Positions 1-5,772 of a stretch of 5,919 nt of DNA are shown piece by piece. A program made the translations under genes and the position numbers. This DNA comes from Brotonthovivens sp045629925 (GTDB lineage Bacteria; Bacillota; Clostridia; Lachnospirales; Lachnospiraceae). Within the stretch, counting starts at the first letter, position 1. Each line of letters begins with the position of its first letter. The stretch covers positions 1 to 5,919 of the forward strand of contig JAZQSD010000064.1 of NCBI GenBank assembly GCA_045629925.1, written 5' to 3'. The notes under the pieces are model-generated. The model was not told the DNA's origin and made no database searches. It worked only from the letters and a program-made list of their open reading frames with translations.

Positions 1-338
1 TTCTGGATACGGATGGCGCAGTAGATCCAGTTGGTGTCTGGATGGTCGGAACTGACAGATAAGAAGGCACGGCTGCTCTTGTAGATCTCATCCTCAATCT
101 GCAGTCGTTTCAGTGATTCTACTTCGGATGCTGTTAAGAAAGTCCTTGACTGGGTGTGCTCCAGACCGTAAGGGATCTTGGTCATCATAGGTGAAGCTTG
201 AATGATGTTGTAGCTGGCATCCAGAATAGAGATAGGATGTTTCAGGTAGCTTTCCGCTTTTGCGGCAATCTCTCGCAGTCCTTTTGAGTGCTGCAAAGTC
301 TTATATAATTCCAGGATATGCTCTGTTGTTTGGTTCAC
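1..338 (-). CDS. Putative PucR/CdaR-like transcriptional regulator, N-terminal part (runs off left edge)
   Basis: An open frame on the minus strand starts at GTG (338-336) and runs 112 codons to the window edge without a stop; the 3' end is missing. The start is chosen because GGAGG (minus strand, 350-346) lies 7 nt upstream. The protein begins MNQTTEHILELYKTLQ, and the segment LKHPISILDASYNIIQASP (about residues 33-51) resembles the N-terminal sensor region of clostridial PucR/CdaR-type regulators, where a phrase like 'NPI.I.D.sy.i.a.s' is common. The C-terminal helix-turn-helix that would prove the family lies outside the window, so the family call is by resemblance only. It is transcribed away from the redox operon across a 191-nt control region carrying palindromes, which fits a local regulator of that operon that may also control itself. 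An unrelated sensory or GAF-like protein remains possible. Confidence 0.7.
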   Translation of the reverse strand, partial: MNQTTEHILELYKTLQHSKGLREIAAKAESYLKHPISILDASYNIIQASPMMTKIPYGLEHTQSRTFLTASEVESLKRLQIEDEIYKSSRAFLSVSSDHPDTNWIYCAIRIQ

Positions 339-345
339 AAGATTA

Positions 346-350
346 CCTCC
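346..350 (-). promoter_or_regulatory. Ribosome binding site of the GTG-started regulator
   Basis: On the minus strand GGAGG precedes the GTG at 338-336 by 7 nt. No in-frame ATG sits at a suitable distance, so this site decides the non-ATG start. The perfect palindrome at 352-367 ends one base upstream of it, so a protein bound there could also affect expression close to the translation start. Confidence 0.8.
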
Positions 351-351
351 A

Positions 352-367
352 TTCAACAATTGTTGAA
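352..367. promoter_or_regulatory. Perfect 16-bp palindrome, probable operator
   Basis: TTCAACAATTGTTGAA reads identically on both strands. It lies between the regulator's ribosome binding site and its predicted promoter, inside the regulator's untranslated leader. The TTCAA/TTGAA arms recur in the dyad at 393-409, and 11 of 12 bases of its right-hand part recur at 475-486. A dimeric regulator site is the natural reading; which protein binds is inferred from the neighbouring regulator gene. Confidence 0.6.
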
Positions 368-392
368 AAAGAAATTGGGATAAAAAGCAATT

Positions 393-409
393 TTCAACGT
401 ATGTTTGAA
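393..409. promoter_or_regulatory. Imperfect TTCAA-N7-TTGAA dyad, possible second operator
   Basis: TTCAACGTATGTTTGAA has five complementary bases on each side of a 7-nt centre and shares TTCAAC with the perfect palindrome at 352-367. The two centres are about 41.5 bp apart, close to four helical turns, so both could be bound on one face of the DNA. Relative to the start inferred from the plus-strand -10 at 431-436, the centre lies near -42, a typical position for an activator that touches RNA polymerase. Function is inferred. Confidence 0.45.
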
Positions 410-436
410 GAAAAACACGATTTTATGTGATATAGT
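405..436 (+). promoter_or_regulatory. Candidate promoter of the redox operon (extended -10)
   Basis: TGATATAGT at 428-436 is an extended -10 (TG, one base, then TATAGT). The only -35-like hexamer nearby is TTGAAG at 405-410, with an overlong 20-nt spacer, so the promoter looks weak alone and may need an activator. Transcription would begin near 443 and give a leader of roughly 87 nt. This -10 overlaps the -10 of the opposing promoter (439-434). Confidence 0.4.
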
Positions 437-463
437 TTACCATAGAGGCAAAATGCGTGTCAA
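434..463 (-). promoter_or_regulatory. Predicted promoter of the divergent regulator
   Basis: On the minus strand a perfect TTGACA (463-458) is followed after 18 nt by TAAACT (439-434), with TG one base upstream of the -10. Transcription should begin near 427, giving a leader of about 90 nt that contains both dyads (393-409 and 352-367). Binding there downstream of the start would be expected to repress the regulator's own gene. Confidence 0.5.
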
Positions 464-465
464 TT

Positions 466-496
466 TTGCGCAGAACAAATGTTGAAATGATAAAAT
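466..496 (+). promoter_or_regulatory. Possible second, proximal promoter of the redox operon
   Basis: TGATAAAAT at 488-496 is another extended -10 (TAAAAT at 491-496). The upstream TTGCGC (466-471) is a poor -35 with a 19-nt spacer. If used, transcription would start near 503 and leave a leader of about 27 nt before the ATG at 530. It is weaker evidence than the promoter at 405-436. Confidence 0.25.
475..486 (+). promoter_or_regulatory. Third copy of the operator-like sequence (one-sided)
   Basis: ACAAATGTTGAA matches 11 of 12 bases of ACAATTGTTGAA at 356-367, the right part of the perfect palindrome. The left arm is not conserved here. It lies between the two elements of a second candidate promoter (466-496), where a bound protein would hinder polymerase. 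Confidence 0.35.
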
Positions 497-529
497 TTGT
501 AGGTATAGAAATTGTAGGAGGATTAAGAA

Positions 530-2710
530 ATGGCAGTAATCACCATTGACGGCGTGCGTTTGGACGTTCCAGAAGGCAAAAATGTGCTGGAATGCGCTTT
601 AGAAGCCGGAATCTACATCCCTCATCTCTGTCATCATCCAGATTTGCCAGAGAATGGATCTTGTAGAATGTGTGTTGTTGAAGTAGAAGGCCGTGAGCAG
701 GTAGAGCGTTCCTGTATGTTAAAGGCAGAAGACGGACTTGTGATCACAACCACAAGCGATAGAGTAAACAAATTAAGAACATTAGCATTAGAGCTTCTTT
801 TAGGATGTCATCCAGAAGATTGCTCTACATGTCCAAAATACGGTAACTGCGAACTGCAGACACTGATTCAGTACATCGGCGCAAACAATGCCCGCGTGAA
901 AAACAGAAGCCGTGGTTTCAAAATGAATGAAGAAAATCCACTGTTGATCCACGACATGAACCGCTGTGTACTCTGCGGTCGTTGTGTAAGAGCCTGCAAC
1001 AAAGTTCGTGGTGTAGGAGTCATCGATTACCGCAAGAAAGATATGGAGACATATGTTGGAACACTTCATGACAAGCTGCTCATTGATGCAGACTGCCGTT
1101 TCTGTACAGCCTGTGCAGAGGTTTGTCCAACAGGTACTATCAGAGATAAGAAAGTATACAGCTCTGCAGACGGAACAAGAGAAGAATTCCTCATTCCATG
1201 CAAAAATGCCTGTCCAGCTCACACAGACGTACCACGTTACATCCGCTATGTAAAAGAAGGCAAGTTTGATGAAGCTGCAGCTGTAATCAGAGAGAAAGTT
1301 CCATTCCCTAAAGCGCTGGGTTACATCTGTAATCATGTGTGCGAGCTGGAATGTAAGCGTACAGAAGTTAGCGATGCAATGTCTATCCGCAACATCAAAC
1401 GTTTTGCGGCTGAACAGGATACTGGTTCTGTTTGGAAGGGCAAAGGCAAACAGCTTCCAGACACAGGCAAGAAAGTATGTGTTGTAGGTGCAGGCCCAGC
1501 TGGTATGACAGCAGCTTACTACTTAAGAAAACAGGGCCACGCAGTCACAGTAAAAGAAGCCCTTCCAACAGTTGGCGGTATGATGGGTTACGGAATTCCA
1601 TCCTACAGACTTCCAAGAACAATCATTGAGGAAGAAGCAGCGGTAATCCGTGAAGCAGGCGTTGTAGTTGAGTGCAACACAAAAGTTGAAAATCCAGCAG
1701 AATTATTAAAAGAATACGACGCAGTGCTTATGGCTGTAGGCGCACACCAGGGCGTAAAACTTCCTATGGAAGGTGCAGACCTTAAGGGCACAGCATTAAA
1801 TATCGACTTCTTAAGAAGTGCGAGCCTGATGCAGCTGGCAGAAGATGTGAAAGCAGCTGCGGCAGAAGGTATCATTTCCCCAGACTATGCAAAAGAAACA
1901 GTAGAGGGCAAGAAAGTCATCGTATTAGGCGGTGGTAACGTAGCGTTTGACTGTGCAAGAACTGCAAAACGTCTCGGAGCAGCAGAAATCCATGTGGCTT
2001 GCTTAGAAGCAAGAGAAGCAATGACTGCTGATGATGAAGAGATCGAACAGGGTATGGAAGAAGGCATCTTCGTTCATCCTGCTCAGACATTTGAAAGAAT
2101 CACAGGTACAGATGCTGTAACTGGTGTAGACTTTATGGATGTAAAATCCTTCACATTTGATGAAAACCGCAGAGCGATCATTGAAAAGGTAGAAGGCAGC
2201 GAGCATCACATCGATGCAGACGTAGTAATCTTTGCCGTTGGTCAGAGACCAGAGCTTACAGCAGAAGCAGGGCTTGAACTTGGCAGAGGAAACAGCATTG
2301 TAGTAGCAGAAAAATCTTTGGCAGCATCTGTGGAAGGCATTTTTGCAGCTGGTGACGTGGTATACGGAACAAAATCTGTAGTACAGGCCATCGCTTCCGG
2401 TAGAGATGCAGCAAAAGAAATCGACAGATTCCTTGGCGGAGATGGCGACATCTCTGAAGTCCTTGCTCCAGTGGAAACACCAGATGCATGGATTGGCAAA
2501 AAAGAAGGTTTTGGTTATGAGAAACGTATCGGTACAGAAGTAACTCCTACAGCAGAACGCCAGGACAACTTTGGTCTTGTAGATCACGGTATCTGCGCAG
2601 AAAGCATCTGTGCAGAAGCAGGAAGATGCTTACAGTGCGATCTTCGTGTACAGCTTCACACACCAAGACTTTGGACAGAATTTTCAAATGATGTAAAGGG
2701 GGAAGCATAA
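530..2710 (+). CDS. HydA/NuoG-like iron-sulfur protein fused to a GltD/NfnB-like FAD-NAD(P)H oxidoreductase
   Basis: A 726-residue soluble protein starting at ATG 530, 8 nt after AGGAGG (516-521). Visible order: a [2Fe-2S] ferredoxin domain (C34, C45, C48, C62); a His-Cys3 [4Fe-4S] site (H94, C98, C101, C107) as in NuoG and iron hydrogenases; a double [4Fe-4S] ferredoxin (C146/C149/C152/C156 and C189/C192/C195/C199); a GltD-type cysteine-rich helical domain (C224, C228, C267, C271, C275); an FAD-binding Rossmann motif GAGPAG (320-325); a nucleotide-binding motif GGGNVA (467-472); an AAGD FAD motif near 608-611; and a C-terminal RCLQCD motif (C700, C703, with C689 and C694). Family knowledge says such modules oxidise NAD(P)H on FAD and pass electrons along the clusters. 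No hydrogenase H-cluster domain or transmembrane segment is present. It probably feeds the two downstream proteins. E493 replaces the arginine that in GltD-type proteins helps bind the NADPH phosphate, which hints at NADH. Confidence 0.93.
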   Translation: MAVITIDGVRLDVPEGKNVLECALEAGIYIPHLCHHPDLPENGSCRMCVVEVEGREQVERSCMLKAEDGLVITTTSDRVNKLRTLALELLLGCHPEDCSTCPKYGNCELQTLIQYIGANNARVKNRSRGFKMNEENPLLIHDMNRCVLCGRCVRACNKVRGVGVIDYRKKDMETYVGTLHDKLLIDADCRFCTACAEVCPTGTIRDKKVYSSADGTREEFLIPCKNACPAHTDVPRYIRYVKEGKFDEAAAVIREKVPFPKALGYICNHVCELECKRTEVSDAMSIRNIKRFAAEQDTGSVWKGKGKQLPDTGKKVCVVGAGPAGMTAAYYLRKQGHAVTVKEALPTVGGMMGYGIPSYRLPRTIIEEEAAVIREAGVVVECNTKVENPAELLKEYDAVLMAVGAHQGVKLPMEGADLKGTALNIDFLRSASLMQLAEDVKAAAAEGIISPDYAKETVEGKKVIVLGGGNVAFDCARTAKRLGAAEIHVACLEAREAMTADDEEIEQGMEEGIFVHPAQTFERITGTDAVTGVDFMDVKSFTFDENRRAIIEKVEGSEHHIDADVVIFAVGQRPELTAEAGLELGRGNSIVVAEKSLAASVEGIFAAGDVVYGTKSVVQAIASGRDAAKEIDRFLGGDGDISEVLAPVETPDAWIGKKEGFGYEKRIGTEVTPTAERQDNFGLVDHGICAESICAEAGRCLQCDLRVQLHTPRLWTEFSNDVKGEA

Positions 2711-2711
2711 A

Positions 2712-3908
2712 ATGAGCGCTTACGAAATGGCAAAACAGATGAACGTTTCAGAAGTGATCGAAAAAGTTGCTTCTGCTAACATCAAAGAATATGGCGTATA
2801 CGCGGAACCACTTGCACAAAAGTGGGAATGCGTAAAGGCAAACAAAACAGAAAATCTGATCGCTGCTTGTGGCATCAACAACAGCGACAGCAAGAAAATC
2901 CTTCTTGGATTAGTAAAAGATCAGGCAGATAAAGTGTTAGCAGGTCTTGCAATCACTGGGTATGTATTGGATGCCAAAGAGCTTCGTCTCCTTCTTCCAG
3001 AGGATGAGACAGAACTGGCAGAAAGCTTAAAAGAAGCAGCTGCAGCATACGGCATCACAATCGAAAATACATTTATCAGTGCAAATGCTTACCGTGAACA
3101 TGCACTTCACCATGTGGAAACAATGCTTGCTGTTGCAGAAGCAGTAGAAGGCACATATGTTCCAGGTGCTTATGTAAGTGTGAATGGTGCTGCGCTGACA
3201 AAAGTGGCTTTTGGCACAAAATTAGCGGACATCGTTGATGTGGAAGATGCAAAAGCAGTAGAGATTGGCCATGGACTGATTACAGCTGCATCAGCATCTG
3301 AATTAGTGATCGATGCAGATACAAAACTTGGCGATGGCGCAATCAATGTACTTGGAAGCGACAAGTGCCTTATGCAGGAAGCTGAAAAGAGACTTCTTGA
3401 AGCAAGAAAAACAAGCTGTGGCAAATGTACTTTCTGCCGTGAAGGTCTTAACCAGATCTATGGGCACATCACAGACATCACAAGTGGAAAAGGTACAAAA
3501 GAAGGCATGCCTATGATGAAGGAAATCGGCGAAGCCATGACATTTTCCTGCAACTGTTCTGTGGGAACGGTTGGAGCAGATTTTGTTCTTGGTGCGCTGG
3601 AAGGATTCGCTGGTGAGTTCGATGCCCACATCAAGAAACGTACATGTCCGGCTGGCGTATGTACATGCTTTACAACAATCTACATTGATCCAAACCTTTG
3701 CGAAGGCTGTGAAGAATGTGCAGATGTATGTCCAGCAGAATGTATCGAAGGTAAAGCAGGTCACATCCATATGATCGACGAGTTCGACTGCACAAAATGT
3801 GGCAAGTGTATCGAAGTCTGCGAAGCAGAAGCGATTATTCAGACAAGCGGCCGTGTTCCAAAACTGCCAACACGTCTGACAAAATGTGGTAAGTTCAAAA
3901 AACGTTAA
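2712..3908 (+). CDS. Degenerate NuoF/HydB-like iron-sulfur subunit lacking FMN/NADH motifs, with C-terminal double ferredoxin
   Basis: A 398-residue soluble protein. Its ATG comes 1 nt after the upstream stop, with AAAGGGGGA inside the end of the previous gene as ribosome binding site, so translation is probably coupled. Residues about 30-145 follow the NuoF N-terminal fold only loosely: the FMN/NADH signatures GRGGAGFPTG, NADE-x-EPG and GEETAL are absent (ACGINNSD at 52-59 where NADE-x-EPG is expected). Residues about 147-200 look like the SLBB domain. The NuoF [4Fe-4S] site is intact: SCGKCTFCREG (C236, C239, C242) plus C280 or C282. CPAGVC (312-317), typical of HydB/HndC proteins, leads to a double [4Fe-4S] ferredoxin (C330/C333/C336/C340 and C360/C363/C366/C370). 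HydB-type proteins are usually much longer, near 600 residues. With flavin and NADH sites lost, I infer an electron connector between the first gene's product and the flavoprotein encoded next. Confidence 0.9.
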   Translation: MSAYEMAKQMNVSEVIEKVASANIKEYGVYAEPLAQKWECVKANKTENLIAACGINNSDSKKILLGLVKDQADKVLAGLAITGYVLDAKELRLLLPEDETELAESLKEAAAAYGITIENTFISANAYREHALHHVETMLAVAEAVEGTYVPGAYVSVNGAALTKVAFGTKLADIVDVEDAKAVEIGHGLITAASASELVIDADTKLGDGAINVLGSDKCLMQEAEKRLLEARKTSCGKCTFCREGLNQIYGHITDITSGKGTKEGMPMMKEIGEAMTFSCNCSVGTVGADFVLGALEGFAGEFDAHIKKRTCPAGVCTCFTTIYIDPNLCEGCEECADVCPAECIEGKAGHIHMIDEFDCTKCGKCIEVCEAEAIIQTSGRVPKLPTRLTKCGKFKKR

Positions 3909-3917
3909 TGGTATAAA
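3905..3917 (+). promoter_or_regulatory. Possible internal extended -10 before the flavoprotein gene
   Basis: TGGTATAAA at 3909-3917 matches an extended -10 (TG, one base, TATAAA), and a start near 3924 would place the ribosome binding site a short way downstream. No convincing -35 is seen. The 13-nt stretch 3905-3917 recurs with one mismatch at 5434-5446, after the flavoprotein gene, so it may instead be a repeat. Low confidence. Confidence 0.25.
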
Positions 3918-3934
3918 GAATATAAAAATGTAAT

Positions 3935-3940
3935 GGAGGA
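3935..3940 (+). promoter_or_regulatory. Ribosome binding site that fixes the flavoprotein start at 3948
   Basis: GGAGGA lies 7 nt upstream of ATG 3948. An in-frame ATG at 3933 overlaps this site and has no ribosome binding site at a proper distance, so starting there would add five residues (MEDKT) that are leader, not protein. The start at 3948 puts the dinucleotide-binding strand at residues 6-11, as usual for the family. Confidence 0.85.
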
Positions 3941-3947
3941 CAAAACA

Positions 3948-5405
3948 ATGAAGAAAATGGAAGCAGATGTAATTATTGTAGCAGCTGGCCCAGCGGGTCT
4001 TGCAGCAGCAGTTACAGCAGGTGAAAACGACTTAAAAGCAATCGTGTTTGAAAAAGCAAACACAACTGGCGGTGCAGCTAACATGGGTATGGGACCTCTT
4101 GGTATCGGCACAAAGATCCAGAAGAGAGAATTCAAAGATATCACAGTAGCAGAAGCTTACGATATCCACATGAAATACACACACTACCGTGTAGATGGTG
4201 ACTTAGTACAGTCCTATTTCGAAAAATCCGCTGATACAATCGAATGGTTAGAAGATATGGGTGTTGAATTCGCAGGCGCATTCAAATACTTTACAGAATC
4301 TGCAGCAACATGGCATATCGTTAAACCAGAAAACGGCGTAATCGGACCACGTGCAGCTGGCCCAATGATCCGTATCATGACAGAAAAAGCAAAAGAACTT
4401 GGTGCAGAAATCTACCTTGAAACACCAGTTAAGAGCCTGATCGTAGAAGACGGCGCTGTAGTAGGTGTTATGGCTACAGATAAAGACGGCGAAGAAATCG
4501 AAGCTCGTGCAAAAGCTGTTGTAGTTGCAACAGGTGGTTTCGGTACAAACCCAGAAATGATCAAAGAAGAATTTGGTCTTAATCTTTGGGAAAACTTCTT
4601 CCCATTCAACGTACCAGGCACAACAGGTGATGGCCTTAGAATGATGTGGGATGCAGGTGCAGACAAATTCGGTGCTAACATCGAAATGATCTTCCAGATG
4701 AAAGACAATATGTCTCACTTTATCTTAGATGCTTGCTTCCGTCAGCCAGCAATGATGGTTAACCAGAAAGGTGTTCGTTTCTTCGATGAAGGACAGATGG
4801 GTAACACAACATTCACAGGTAACGCTATCAACTTACAGCCAGGAAAATGCGCTTACTGTATCATGGATAGAAACTTAATCAAACACTATGCTAAGAACGG
4901 TCCAGACATCTTCGACATCGTTCATCCAGAAAAATGTTTCTTTGGTTTCGAAGAAGCTGCAAAAGAAGCTCTTGATACAGGCTACGACGGATACTTCGAA
5001 GCAGACACAATCGAAGAATTAGCAGAAAAAATGGGTATCGATCCAGACGTTCTCGCTGAAACATTAGAAGAATACAACGACATGTGTGATGAAAACTTAG
5101 ATAGCCAGTTCCACAAGAACCCAACATACATGAGACCTATCACAGGACGTAAAGGCGGATTCATCGCAGTTCGTTTCTACATCGCTGCATACGGTACAAT
5201 CGGTGGCGTTCGTACAAACAAATACGGCGAAGTATTAGACGCTGACCAGAATCCAGTTCCAGGTCTTTACTCTGCAGGTTCTGACTGTAACACAATCTAC
5301 GGCGATAGCTACAACTTCACACTTCCAGGCAACACAATGGGCTTCGCATTAAGCTCTGGTCGTATGGCTATGGAATCTATCGTTGATTATATCGATGAAA
5401 TGTAA
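3948..5405 (+). CDS. Soluble FAD-dependent oxidoreductase of the fumarate reductase/3-ketosteroid dehydrogenase superfamily, substrate unknown
   Basis: A 485-residue FAD_binding_2-type flavoprotein. DVIIVAAGPAG (7-17) is the N-terminal FAD motif, with alanine at 12 for the usual first glycine; E35 follows at the end of the second strand. VVVATGGFG is the second FAD contact, NQKGVRFFDE (272-281) the capping-domain motif, and PGLYSAGSD (438-446) the C-terminal FAD motif. There is no signal peptide, heme domain or FMN-attachment domain, so it should act in the cytoplasm and need a soluble electron donor, which the two preceding genes could supply. Fumarate-reductase catalytic residues are missing: the arginine of NE-I-T-T-R-D aligns with G285, the histidine of HHTMGGV with G416, and the arginine of NRLGGN with T458. 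It is therefore probably not a fumarate reductase; reduction of an enoate, enone or steroid-like substrate is possible but unproven. Gene 2 ends 39 nt upstream. Confidence 0.92.
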   Translation: MKKMEADVIIVAAGPAGLAAAVTAGENDLKAIVFEKANTTGGAANMGMGPLGIGTKIQKREFKDITVAEAYDIHMKYTHYRVDGDLVQSYFEKSADTIEWLEDMGVEFAGAFKYFTESAATWHIVKPENGVIGPRAAGPMIRIMTEKAKELGAEIYLETPVKSLIVEDGAVVGVMATDKDGEEIEARAKAVVVATGGFGTNPEMIKEEFGLNLWENFFPFNVPGTTGDGLRMMWDAGADKFGANIEMIFQMKDNMSHFILDACFRQPAMMVNQKGVRFFDEGQMGNTTFTGNAINLQPGKCAYCIMDRNLIKHYAKNGPDIFDIVHPEKCFFGFEEAAKEALDTGYDGYFEADTIEELAEKMGIDPDVLAETLEEYNDMCDENLDSQFHKNPTYMRPITGRKGGFIAVRFYIAAYGTIGGVRTNKYGEVLDADQNPVPGLYSAGSDCNTIYGDSYNFTLPGNTMGFALSSGRMAMESIVDYIDEM

Positions 5406-5494
5406 TCTCCTTTTCAAAGGGAAAAGATGACTTTTAGTGGTATAAAAGATAATTAGACAACTGCTTATTTCCATACCAATAGCGAAATAAAGCT

Positions 5495-5548
5495 AAGAAC
5501 ATCTCCTTGGCGGTTTAGGTCGACTGCCAGGGAGATGTTCTTTTATAT
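5495..5548 (+). terminator. Strong intrinsic terminator of the redox operon
   Basis: AAGAACATCTCC (5495-5506) pairs perfectly with GGAGATGTTCTT (5531-5542). The stem continues inward through TGGC/GCCA and G-U pairs to a short loop, about 18-20 bp in all, and TTTTAT follows. It lies about 90 nt after the flavoprotein stop; the stretch between shows no gene. It separates the operon from the tRNA gene. Confidence 0.9.
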
Positions 5549-5549
5549 C

Positions 5550-5578
5550 TTGAAAATATGTTTTCCAAGGTGTAAAAT
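5550..5578 (+). promoter_or_regulatory. Promoter of the tRNA-Pro gene
   Basis: TTGAAA (5550-5555) and TAAAAT (5573-5578) are each one base from consensus and are separated by an ideal 17 nt. Transcription should start near 5585, only a few bases before the mature tRNA 5' end at 5589. It begins directly after the operon terminator, so the tRNA is an independent unit. Confidence 0.75.
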
Positions 5579-5588
5579 CAACAGGTAT

Positions 5589-5662
5589 CGGCGCGTGGCT
5601 CAGTTTGGTAGAGCGCTGCGTTCGGGACGCAGAGGTCGCAAGTTCGAATCTTGTCGCGCCGA
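5589..5662 (+). tRNA. tRNA-Pro, anticodon CGG
   Basis: A complete 74-nt cloverleaf. The acceptor stem CGGCGCG (5589-5595) pairs perfectly with CGCGCCG (5655-5661), with discriminator A5662. The D-arm is GCTC/GAGC (5598-5601, 5611-5614). The anticodon stem CTGCG/CGCAG encloses the loop TTCGGGA (5621-5627), giving anticodon CGG (5623-5625), which reads the proline codon CCG. The T-arm carries TTCGAAT between GCAAG and CTTGT. The C1-G72 pair fits proline tRNAs. The 3' CCA is not encoded (TTA follows), so it must be added after transcription. Confidence 0.97.
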
Positions 5663-5724
5663 TTAGCCGAAGGATTTTAAGAAATCCGTTAAATATAAGG
5701 AAAAACAATCCTTGGCAGGGGCAG

Positions 5725-5768
5725 CCGCTGGTCTCCTTTTTATTGGAGGTTGGCGGTTTTTTCTTTTT
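5725..5768 (+). terminator. Intrinsic terminator after tRNA-Pro
   Basis: CCGCTGGTCTCC (5725-5736) pairs with GGAGGTTGGCGG (5745-5756) as a 12-bp RNA stem that includes four G-U pairs, with an 8-nt loop, followed by TTTTTTCTTTTT. It ends the tRNA transcript about 60-95 nt after the mature 3' end. A small hairpin GGATTT-TAAG-AAATCC (5672-5687) lies between and may mark the trailer processing region. Confidence 0.8.
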
Positions 5769-5772
5769 CAGG

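Noticed and set aside
800..1336. 178-codon minus-strand open frame opposite the first operon gene
   Set aside because: It is rich in Cys, Phe and Thr as expected from the reverse of a codon-biased gene, matches no family, and covers conserved cluster motifs of the real protein.
2003..2587. 194-codon minus-strand open frame opposite the end of the first operon gene
   Set aside because: A shadow of the coding strand with no start signals; the plus-strand frame contains clear FAD-binding motifs here. The similar minus-strand frames at 3303-3770 and 4248-4718 are rejected for the same reason.
3933..3947. Upstream in-frame ATG of the flavoprotein gene at 3933
   Set aside because: It overlaps the GGAGGA ribosome binding site that serves ATG 3948 and has no such site of its own.
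5589..5662. tRNA-Pro as an attachment site of an integrated element
   Set aside because: No second copy of the tRNA 3' end, no integrase and no mobile-element gene are seen in the window.
5493..5708. 71-codon minus-strand open frame containing FELATSASRTQRST
   Set aside because: This is the well-known spurious peptide made by reading a tRNA gene antisense; it lies across tRNA-Pro and the operon terminator.
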